Positions 1 through 5,696 of a stretch of DNA of 7,545 nucleotides are shown here, in pieces. Within the stretch, counting starts at the first letter, position 1. Every line of letters starts with the position of its first letter. The stretch is from assembly GCA_023390705.1 (NCBI GenBank), contig JAEWCI010000360.1, forward strand, positions 1 to 7,545, read 5' to 3'. Under the pieces are notes generated by a model. It saw nothing but the letters and a program-made list of their open reading frames with translations. It was not told where the DNA came from and did no database searches. The position numbers and the translations under genes are program-made. This stretch comes from Pseudomonadota bacterium (GTDB taxonomy: Bacteria; Pseudomonadota; Alphaproteobacteria; Acetobacterales; Acetobacteraceae).

Positions 1-1165
1 GCACCAGGGCCATCACGGCCAGCCCCAACGCGACCCCGGCCAGCCACAACCGGCCGAGCCACACTGTCCAGCGCGGCGGAGGCTGGCGCAGGGGGTCCAG
101 CGCCCAGGCGGCGCCCAGCAGCATCAGCGCGGGGTACAGCGGCATGGTGTAGTGCGGCAGTTTGGTCTGCACCGCCTCGAACAGCAGCCAGGCCGGCACC
201 ACCCAGGCCAGCAGGGCCCGGGTGACACGGTTGTGGCGGTCCCGCCAGACGGCCGGCAGCGCCGCCAGCACCAGGAAGGCGGCGGGAAAGGCGGCGATGC
301 AGAAGGTCAGCAGGTAGAAGCCGGGCGGGCCCCAGTGCTTCTCCTCCCCGGCGCCGACCTTGGAAAGCATGTCGCCGCCCACCGCCTGGGTGAAGAAGCG
401 GCCTTCGGTGGCGATGCCGATGGCGATGAACCAGGGCGCCGCGGTGGCCAGCATCAGCGGCAGGCCCCAGCCCGGGCGCAGGGACCGCAGCCAGGGGGCG
501 CCGCGGTCCACCACCGCCAGGGTGATGCCCGCCAGCAGCGGCACCAGCGGCCCGATCGGCCCCTTCAGCAGGATGGAAACCCCCAGTGCCAGCCAGAACC
601 CCACAGCCCGCCTGGGGGAAAATGCCTCTGGCCGCAGATAGGCCTGGGTGAACAGCCCCATGGCAATGGCGACCGTCGCCAGCAGCGCGGCATCGGTCTT
701 GGCGATGTGGGTCTCCACCACCAGCACCAGGCAGGAACCGAGCATCGCCGCGGCCAGCAGCGCCGCCCGCCGCCCGACGATGCCGCGGCCAAGCTGGAAG
801 GTGGCCAGCACCGCCAGCAGCGCCCCCAGCAGGCCGGGCAGGCGATAGGGCCAGATCTGCGTGCGGTCGCCGATGTGCAGCGCCTCGGCCGCCAGCACGC
901 TGGAGGCCTGCAGCCAGTGGATGCCGGCCGGCTTCTTGTTGCGCTCCTCCTGGCCGAAGCGGATGCGCACCCAGTCGCCGCTCTCTACCATCTGCCGGCT
1001 GGCCTGGGCGAAGCGCGCCTCGTCCCGGTCGCTGGGCGGGATGGTGAAGAAGCCCGGCAGCCAGAGCAGCAGGCAGAGCAGCACCAGGGCAAGGCGCGGC
1101 CGGCGCTCCGCCGCCGCGGCCATGCGGTCGGCCAGGCCGGCGGCGCCGGAAACGGAGGAGGACAT
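1..1165 (-). CDS. GT39/ArnT-like membrane glycosyltransferase (3' end outside window)
   Basis: The frame is open from an ATG at 1165 to the window edge, giving 388 codons with no stop. Family members are usually about 500-560 residues, so the C-terminal part is missing here. I assign it to the ArnT/PMT (GT39) superfamily of polytopic inner-membrane enzymes that use a polyprenyl-phosphate sugar donor. Visible motifs: a first membrane segment near residues 25-41; then the acidic SDRDEARFAQASRQMVESGDW loop (45-65), where the DE pair sits at the family's catalytic position; a KKPAGIHW block (78-84) like the family's KPP..YW; ETHIAKTDA (151-159); LLKGPIGPLVPLL (199-211); and TKLPHYTMPLYPALMLL (334-350), the typical C-terminal membrane signature. 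It starts 24 bp after the hpnH stop on the same strand, so it is probably cotranscribed. The ribosome-binding site is weak. Acceptor unknown: a hopanoid polyol, lipid A or another surface glycan are all possible. The family call is solid; the substrate is not. Confidence 0.88.
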   Translation of the reverse strand, partial: MSSSVSGAAGLADRMAAAAERRPRLALVLLCLLLWLPGFFTIPPSDRDEARFAQASRQMVESGDWVRIRFGQEERNKKPAGIHWLQASSVLAAEALHIGDRTQIWPYRLPGLLGALLAVLATFQLGRGIVGRRAALLAAAMLGSCLVLVVETHIAKTDAALLATVAIAMGLFTQAYLRPEAFSPRRAVGFWLALGVSILLKGPIGPLVPLLAGITLAVVDRGAPWLRSLRPGWGLPLMLATAAPWFIAIGIATEGRFFTQAVGGDMLSKVGAGEEKHWGPPGFYLLTFCIAAFPAAFLVLAALPAVWRDRHNRVTRALLAWVVPAWLLFEAVQTKLPHYTMPLYPALMLLGAAWALDPLRQPPPRWTVWLGRLWLAGVALGLAVMALV

Positions 1166-1189
1166 GGCGTCGCGCAGCCCCGGCGGGGG

Positions 1190-2359
1190 CTACTCCGCGG
1201 CGATGGGCGGCGCGCTGCCGCCATGCTTGGCGCCGCGCTTGGCCGGCGGTTCATGCGCCATGTCCGCCATCGCCTTCTCGACATGGCGGGAGAAGACGTA
1301 TTCGGCCGGGCGCTGGCGGGAAAGGTCGATCTCCGGCGCCATCTCCCCTTCCGTGCGCGGGCCACGCAACTGGGCGGCGATGGCCTTCCAGGGCTTCCTG
1401 AAGGCGTCCACGGCGGCGGTCGCCTCGAAGCCGGAATGCACCATGCAGTCGGCGCATTTCTCGTAATTGCCGGTGCCGTAGGAATCCCAGTCGGTGGTTT
1501 CCATCAGCTCCTTGAAGCTCTTCGCATAGCCCTCGCCGATCAGGTAGCAGGGCCGCTGCCAGCCGAAGATGTTGCGGGTGGGGTTGCCCCAGGGGGTGCA
1601 GTTGTACTGCTGGTTCCCCGCCAGGAAGTCCAGGAACAGCGGGGAATTGCCGAAGCGCCAGCCCTTGCCCTTGCCGCGGGCGAAGATGCTGCGGAACAAT
1701 TCCTTGGTCTTGCGGCGGTTCAGGAAATGGCCCTGGTCCGGCGCCCGCTCATAGGCATAGCCAGGCGAGACCATGATGGAGCCGACCCCCATGGCGGTGA
1801 CGTCGTCGAAGAAATTGGCCGTCCGCTCCGGGTCCGCGTTGTTGAACAGGGTGCAGTTGATGGCGGTGCGGAAGCCCTTCTCCTTCGCCAGCTTCAGCGC
1901 CTTCACCGCGCGGTCGTAGACGCCCTTCTGGGAAACCGCCCAGTCATGCTGCTCCCGGTCGCCATCCAGGTGGATGTCGAGCGTCAGGCTGGGGTGCGGC
2001 TGGTAGTCGCCGATACGCTTCTCCAGCAGCAGCGCATTGGTGCAGAGGATGACGATCTTGCCGCGCGCCAGGATCTGCCGGACGATCTCCGGCATCTCCT
2101 TGTGCAGCAGCGGCTCCCCGCCGGCGATGGCCACCACCGGCGCGCCGCATTCATCCACTGCCTCCAGGCATTCCTGCACGGACAGGCGCTTGTTCAGGAT
2201 GGGTTCGGGGTAGTCGATCTTGCCGCAGCCGGCGCAGGCCAGGTTGCACTTGAACAGCGGCTCCAGCATCAGCACCAGTGGGTAGCGCTTGCGGCCCTTC
2301 AGGTGCTGCCGGGCGATATAGGCAGCGACCTTCGCCTGCTGACGCAGCGGAATAGCCAT
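1190..2359 (-). CDS. hpnH: HpnH, adenosylhopane-forming radical SAM enzyme
   Basis: The protein has 389 residues, the usual length for HpnH. It is a cytoplasmic [4Fe-4S] radical-SAM enzyme that adds the 5'-deoxyadenosyl radical to diploptene to give adenosylhopane, the entry step to extended C35 hopanoids (established for the family). The start MAIPLRQQAKVAAYIARQHL followed by KGRKRYPLVLMLEPLFKCN is characteristic. The cluster motif CNLACAGC gives Cys38, Cys42 and Cys45 (C-x3-C-x2-C). The GGEPLLHKE motif is at 80-88, CTLFNNADPE at 169-178 and SPGYAYERAPDQ at 198-209. C-terminal cysteines are at 254, 271, 302 and 305, and Ser309 is in CMVHSGFE. The ATG at 2359 was chosen over an upstream in-frame ATG at 2467 because family similarity starts at MAIPL and a Shine-Dalgarno lies just ahead. 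It follows ispH after 16 bp and precedes the GT39 gene by 24 bp. The tail after about residue 330 is variable and rich in Ala and Pro. Confidence 0.97.
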   Translation of the reverse strand: MAIPLRQQAKVAAYIARQHLKGRKRYPLVLMLEPLFKCNLACAGCGKIDYPEPILNKRLSVQECLEAVDECGAPVVAIAGGEPLLHKEMPEIVRQILARGKIVILCTNALLLEKRIGDYQPHPSLTLDIHLDGDREQHDWAVSQKGVYDRAVKALKLAKEKGFRTAINCTLFNNADPERTANFFDDVTAMGVGSIMVSPGYAYERAPDQGHFLNRRKTKELFRSIFARGKGKGWRFGNSPLFLDFLAGNQQYNCTPWGNPTRNIFGWQRPCYLIGEGYAKSFKELMETTDWDSYGTGNYEKCADCMVHSGFEATAAVDAFRKPWKAIAAQLRGPRTEGEMAPEIDLSRQRPAEYVFSRHVEKAMADMAHEPPAKRGAKHGGSAPPIAAE

Positions 2360-2370
2360 GACTGGGGTGC

Positions 2371-2377
2371 CCTTCTC
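2371..2377 (-). promoter_or_regulatory. hpnH ribosome-binding site overlapping the ispH stop
   Basis: On the minus strand GAGAAGG lies 11 nt before the hpnH ATG (2359) and shares bases with the ispH TGA stop (2378-2376). It is a good Shine-Dalgarno match and supports the MAIPL start of hpnH. The overlap suggests that ribosomes finishing ispH help start hpnH. Confidence 0.6.
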
Positions 2378-3356
2378 AGGAAGCCGCGCTTGCTTCCGGT
2401 TCCAACAAAGCCGCCGGCAGCTTGAACTGCACATCCTCGATGAGGCCGGGCAGGGTGGATAGCTCAACCGGCGCCAGCTTCGCCAGCGCGGCGATCACCT
2501 CCTTCACCAGGCTCTCCGGGGCGGAGGCCCCGGCGGTGATGCCGACCGTCTCCACCCCCCGCACCCATTCCGGGTCCAGGGCAGCGGCGTCGGGGATGAG
2601 GTAGCACGGGATGCCCTGCTCCGCACCGATCTCGCGCAGCCGGTTCGAATTCGAACTGTTCGCCGCGCCGACCACCAGAAGCAGTTCCACCTGCCTTGCC
2701 AGTTCCCGCACCGCGGACTGGCGGTTCTGGGTGGCGTAGCAGATATCCCGCGTGTCCGGGCCGACCAGGTCGCGGAACCGGGCCCGCAGCGCCTCGATCG
2801 TGGCGCGAGTGTCATCCACCGAAAGCGTGGTCTGGGTGACATAGGCCAGGGGCCGGTCGGCCGGCAGGTCCAGGCGGGCGACATCGGCGGGGCAGGCGAC
2901 CACATGCACCTCACCGGGGATCTGGCCCAGCGTGCCTTCCACCTCCGGATGGCCCTGATGGCCGATCAGCACCACCGTCCGCCCTTGTGCCACGTAGCGG
3001 CGGCCTTCGCTGTGGACCTTGGAGACCAACGGGCAGGTGGCGTCCAGCACCGGCAGGCCGCGCGCCAGGGCTTCCGCCTCCACGGCACGGGAAACGCCAT
3101 GGGCGCTGAACACGGTTACGGCGCCTGGCGGCACCTCGTCCAGCTCCTCGACGAAGCGGGCGCCCTGGCGTTCGAGGCTTTCGACCACGCGGCGGTTGTG
3201 GACGATCTCGTGCCGGCCATGGACAGGGTCGCCGTATCTGGCCAGTGCCCGCTCGACGATCTCGATCGCCCGCACCACGCCGGCGCAGAACCCCCGTGGC
3301 TGCGCAAGGATGATCCGCAACTCCCCGTCCCCCGACCGGTGGCATGAAGGATTCAT
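2376..3356 (-). CDS. ispH: IspH (LytB), 4-hydroxy-3-methylbut-2-enyl diphosphate reductase
   Basis: The protein has 326 residues, close to the usual 310-320. IspH is the cytoplasmic Fe-S enzyme that reduces HMBPP to IPP and DMAPP, the last step of the MEP isoprenoid pathway. The three cluster-ligand cysteines are present: Cys24 in QPRGFCAGV, Cys108 in LDATCPLV and Cys206 in DICYATQNRQ. Other family blocks are EIVHN (50-54), FSAHGVS (83-89), GHQGHPEVEGTLG (132-144, with Glu138 at the catalytic acid position), TQTTLSVDDT (174-183), NSSNSNRL (233-240) and ITAGASAPE (273-281). The frame is open far upstream, but similarity begins near residue 13. I chose the ATG at 3356 (MNPSCHRS); a TTG at 3320 is the alternative and would give a 314-residue protein. 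The RBS is weak (GGGA next to the ATG). First gene of the leftward operon with hpnH, with which ispH is also associated in other hopanoid producers such as Zymomonas; here it presumably boosts C5 supply for squalene. Confidence 0.97.
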   Translation of the reverse strand: MNPSCHRSGDGELRIILAQPRGFCAGVVRAIEIVERALARYGDPVHGRHEIVHNRRVVESLERQGARFVEELDEVPPGAVTVFSAHGVSRAVEAEALARGLPVLDATCPLVSKVHSEGRRYVAQGRTVVLIGHQGHPEVEGTLGQIPGEVHVVACPADVARLDLPADRPLAYVTQTTLSVDDTRATIEALRARFRDLVGPDTRDICYATQNRQSAVRELARQVELLLVVGAANSSNSNRLREIGAEQGIPCYLIPDAAALDPEWVRGVETVGITAGASAPESLVKEVIAALAKLAPVELSTLPGLIEDVQFKLPAALLEPEASAAS

Positions 3357-3507
3357 TCCCGACTCATGCCAGATTGATGATGATCGGGTGTTGGCGGGCC
3401 TGCCGCAAGATTGCAATGAGTCGTGCGGCCGCAGTGTGGCTTCCCTGCCGCAGCGGTCCGGCTGGCCTAACCGCCGCGCGGTGGATAGGGTGCGCCGCCC
3501 CTGCCAT
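3357..3507. promoter_or_regulatory. Divergent intergenic region between ispH and copC
   Basis: These 151 bp separate the starts of two divergent gene blocks and must hold their promoters unless these lie inside coding sequence. The part near ispH (3361-3420) is less GC-rich than the rest and contains the 8-bp palindrome ATTGCAAT (3410-3417). The part near copC is GC-rich, with no clear Shine-Dalgarno directly before the copC ATG. I see no riboswitch or clear copper-operator motif. Confidence 0.5.
3380..3408 (-). promoter_or_regulatory. Possible sigma70-type promoter for ispH-hpnH-GT39
   Basis: On the minus strand TTGCGG (3408-3403) and GATCAT (3385-3380) are separated by 17 nt. They match the -35 and -10 consensus at 3/6 and 4/6 positions. 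The -10 box ends 23 nt before the ispH ATG, which would give a short leader. Matches this weak occur by chance, so this is a candidate only. Confidence 0.22.
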
Positions 3508-3900
3508 ATGGAGCCGCCCCTGTCCCGCTCTCTCCGGCTCGGCCGGCGCGCCGCCCTGTGCGGCCTTGTCGGCACCGCCCTGCTGCCTGCCACCGCCCGG
3601 GCGCATGCCCTGGTACTGGCCTCCACCCCCGCGGCCGGCGCCCGGCTGGAAGCCGCGCCGCCGCGCGCGTCGCTGCGCTTCAACAGCCGCATCGACCCGG
3701 CCCGCAGCCGTCTGACCCTGCATGGGCCGGAAGGCGCCACCCAGGTGCTGCCCCTGGCACCGGGCGCCGAGCCGACCGAGCTGGAAGCCGACCTGCCCGC
3801 GCTGCAGCCCGGCGCCTGGCGGCTGCGCTGGCAGGTGCTGGCGACCGATGGCCACATCACCCGCGGTGACATCGCCTTCACCATCCTCGCCCCCCGCTAG
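3508..3900 (+). CDS. copC: CopC-family periplasmic copper-binding protein
   Basis: The protein has 130 residues with an N-terminal signal peptide. The n-region MEPPLSRSLRLGRRAALCG has an Arg pair resembling a twin-arginine motif. A hydrophobic stretch follows, then ATARA before HALVLAST, so signal peptidase I would cut after Ala32 and expose His33 as the new N-terminus. The mature domain fits the small CopC beta-sandwich: HALVLASTPAAGARL, then PPRASLRFNSRID, and near the end GAWRLRWQVLATDGHITRGD. His33, Asp114 and His116 match the His/Asp/His Cu(II) site of CopC proteins that lack the Met-rich Cu(I) site, and the mature part has no Met. Expected role: hold periplasmic Cu(II) and pass it to CopD. 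The ATG at 3508 was chosen because it gives a normal signal peptide; in-frame GTG codons at 3481 and 3490 are alternatives. copD follows after 114 bp on the same strand. The gene symbol is by family. Confidence 0.9.
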   Translation: MEPPLSRSLRLGRRAALCGLVGTALLPATARAHALVLASTPAAGARLEAAPPRASLRFNSRIDPARSRLTLHGPEGATQVLPLAPGAEPTELEADLPALQPGAWRLRWQVLATDGHITRGDIAFTILAPR

Positions 3901-3901
3901 C

Positions 3902-3935
3902 GCGGTTTCCGTTCGCATGCGCTCACGTCAACCGC
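3902..3935. repeat. Imperfect inverted repeat just after copC
   Basis: GCGGTT (3902-3907) is mirrored by AACCGC (3930-3935). Inside these, CGT (3910-3912) is mirrored by ACG (3925-3927), with a symmetric 2x2 mismatch between the two stems. The 12-nt centre holds most of the palindrome CGCATGCG (3914-3921). It starts 2 bp after the copC stop. No T-run follows, so it is not a classic intrinsic terminator. It could be a weak RNA hairpin that limits readthrough to copD, or a protein-binding dyad. Confidence 0.35.
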
Positions 3936-3949
3936 TCCAGCTTGTCGCT

Positions 3950-3978
3950 TTGACCCATCTTCCGGGTCGCCGGGTGAT
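3950..3978 (+). promoter_or_regulatory. Possible promoter for copD-hpnN
   Basis: TTGACC (3950-3955) matches the -35 consensus at 5/6 positions. It lies 17 nt before GGTGAT (3973-3978), which matches the -10 only at 3/6. A transcript from here would begin about 30 nt before the copD start. It would let copD-hpnN be expressed apart from copC. Evidence is sequence match only. Confidence 0.22.
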
Positions 3979-4014
3979 TCCAGCCCGCTTGAAACTGCTT
4001 TAGGCCGGACTGCC

Positions 4015-5673
4015 TTGGAAAGCCTGCTCGACCTCTACGGCTTCGCCAGCGTGGTGCTGCACGCGGTGCAGCTTGCCGGCCGCACCGCCCTGCTGGGCGG
4101 TATCCTGTTCTGGGCCCTGCTGCTGCCGGGGCTGGCGCCCGGGCTGCCGGACGAGGCGGCACGGCTGCATGCCATCGGCCGGCATCAGGTGCTCTGGGCC
4201 GGACTGGTCGCGCTGGTAGCCAGCCTTGCCACGGCAGGGCTGGGCAGCTTCGCCCTGGCGGCCACGCTGCAACTGCCGCTGGGCGAGATTCTCGGTGCGG
4301 ATTTCGCCCGTGCCGCCCTGGCCGGGCTGCTGGCGATGCTGGTGATTTTCGCCCTCGCCCTGCCGGCCGGACCGCTTTCCCCCGCCCGCCGGGCCGGGTT
4401 GCTGCTGGCGGGATTCGCCCTGCTGGCCGCCGCCACCTCGGCCAGCCATGCCGTGGCGCGGGATGAAGGCCGCGCCGGGCTGCTGGCCGCAACCGCCCTG
4501 CACCAGGCCGGCGCCGCGCTCTGGCTGGGCGGGCTGCCGGCGCTGCTGGCGGCGCTGAAGCTGCCGGAACCCGCCGCCCGCGCCGTCGGCCGGCGCTATT
4601 CCTGGTTTGCCGCCACGGGGGTGGGGCTGATCCTGCTCGGCAGCGCCGGCTTCCTCTGGGGCTATATCGGCTCGGTGGAGGGGCTGTACGGCACCGCCTA
4701 TGGCGCCATGGCAGGCACCAAGATCCTGCTGATGGCCCTGCTGCTCGTCTTCGGCGCCGGCAATTGGTGGCTGCTGCACCGGCTCCGCGCCGTCCCCGGC
4801 GGGCTGTTGCGGGTGCGCCGGCTGGTGGAATGCGAGATCGCCGCCGGCATCGCGGTGCTCGCGGTGGCCTCCTCGCTCACCTCCGTTCCGCCGGCGGTGG
4901 ACCTGCCGGATGACCGCGTCACCTGGGCCGAGATCGCCGAGCGCTTCACCCCGAAGCCGCCGCGGCTGGCCAGCCCGGACCGTACCGACCTCGCCATCCC
5001 TGCCCTGCAGGCGCAACTGGATGCCGAATGGCAGGCGCGGCAGGCGGCACAGGGCAGCCGCCAGCAGGCCTTCACCCCTGGCGAGGGCCTGCTGCCGCCC
5101 CGCAACGCCGGCGACATCGCCTGGAGCGAGTACAACCACCACTGGTCCGGGATCATCGTGCTGCTGGTGGGCCTGGCGGCGCTGCTGGACGCGACCGGCA
5201 AGGTGCCCCTCGCGCGGCACTGGCCGCTGCTGTTCCTCGGGCTGTTCGTCTTCATCTTCCTGCGCTCGGACCCCGAGAGCTGGCCGCTGGGCGAGATCGG
5301 GCTGCTGGACAGCCTGCGCGACCCGGAAGTGGTGCAGCACAAGCTGGCGGCGCTGCTGGTCCTCGGTTTCGCCGTCTCGGAATGGGGAGTACGGCTTGGC
5401 TGGCTGCGCGGCCGGGTGCGCTTCGTCTTCCCGCTGGCGATGCTGGCAGGCGGCGCGCTGCTGCTGGCGCATACCCATGCCATCTCCAACGTCAAGGAAG
5501 CCCTGCTGGTCGAGCTTTCGCACCTGCCCCTGGCGGTGCTGGCGGTGGCCGGCGGCTGCGCCCGCTGGACCGAGTTGCGCGGCCCGGAACCCCTGGCGCG
5601 TCCGGCGCGCTGGATCTGGCCGATCTGCCTGATGCTGATCGGGCTGCTGCTGCTGATCTACCGTGAGGCCTGA
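4015..5673 (+). CDS. copD: Long CopD-family copper transport membrane protein
   Basis: The protein has 552 residues against roughly 300 for a minimal CopD. Residues 1 to about 292 form the CopD-type multi-pass part: an N-terminal helix with His16, the ATSASHAVARDEG block (His145), and the conserved LHQAGAALWLGGLPALLAAL segment (His163). A hydrophilic stretch follows at about 296-370. A second membrane part then runs from about 371 to 549, with SEYNHHWSG (371-379), FLRSDPESWPLGE (415-427), DPEVVQHKLAALL (436-448), AHTHAISNVKEALLVELSH (485-503) and a final helix at 534-549. I recall the same two-part layout in other proteobacterial CopD-like proteins. Its many membrane-associated His residues fit copper handling. 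The start is TTG at 4015; no in-frame ATG or GTG lies between the upstream in-frame stop (copC's TAG at 3898-3900) and this codon, and the RBS is weak. Likely inner-membrane copper import with CopC; the role of the second half is unknown. hpnN follows 23 bp downstream. Confidence 0.87.
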   Translation: MESLLDLYGFASVVLHAVQLAGRTALLGGILFWALLLPGLAPGLPDEAARLHAIGRHQVLWAGLVALVASLATAGLGSFALAATLQLPLGEILGADFARAALAGLLAMLVIFALALPAGPLSPARRAGLLLAGFALLAAATSASHAVARDEGRAGLLAATALHQAGAALWLGGLPALLAALKLPEPAARAVGRRYSWFAATGVGLILLGSAGFLWGYIGSVEGLYGTAYGAMAGTKILLMALLLVFGAGNWWLLHRLRAVPGGLLRVRRLVECEIAAGIAVLAVASSLTSVPPAVDLPDDRVTWAEIAERFTPKPPRLASPDRTDLAIPALQAQLDAEWQARQAAQGSRQQAFTPGEGLLPPRNAGDIAWSEYNHHWSGIIVLLVGLAALLDATGKVPLARHWPLLFLGLFVFIFLRSDPESWPLGEIGLLDSLRDPEVVQHKLAALLVLGFAVSEWGVRLGWLRGRVRFVFPLAMLAGGALLLAHTHAISNVKEALLVELSHLPLAVLAVAGGCARWTELRGPEPLARPARWIWPICLMLIGLLLLIYREA

Positions 5674-5684
5674 CGGCTTGTTGC

Positions 5685-5689
5685 GGGAG
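5685..5689 (+). promoter_or_regulatory. hpnN ribosome-binding site
   Basis: GGGAG lies 7 nt before the ATG at 5697, inside the 23-bp gap after the copD stop. This is a normal Shine-Dalgarno and supports that start. The short gap leaves little room for a separate promoter or terminator, so hpnN is probably cotranscribed with copD. Confidence 0.6.
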
Positions 5690-5696
5690 AACCGGC

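Noticed and set aside
152..2425. Plus-strand 757-codon open frame
   Set aside because: It is antisense to the GT39, hpnH and ispH genes. Its translation is rich in Gln, Arg, Gly and His with no family motif, as expected for a shadow frame in high-GC DNA.
2360..2467. Upstream ATG (2467) for hpnH giving 36 extra residues
   Set aside because: It would overlap the end of ispH. The extension looks unlike HpnH, whereas the MAIPL start at 2359 has a Shine-Dalgarno and matches the family.
3019..3507. Plus-strand extension upstream of copC
   Set aside because: It is antisense to ispH. The ATG at 3508 gives a normal signal peptide, while a longer N-terminus would bury it.
3357..3884. N-terminal extension of ispH by about 176 residues
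   Set aside because: The frame stays open, but it is antisense to copC and crosses the divergent intergenic region. IspH similarity starts near the ATG at 3356, and the extra part is Arg/Ser/Ala-rich noise.
3923..4492. Minus-strand open frame overlapping the copC-copD gap
   Set aside because: It is Arg/Pro/Ala-rich, mostly antisense to copD, and has no family motif. The only part outside copD is about 30 codons with no support.
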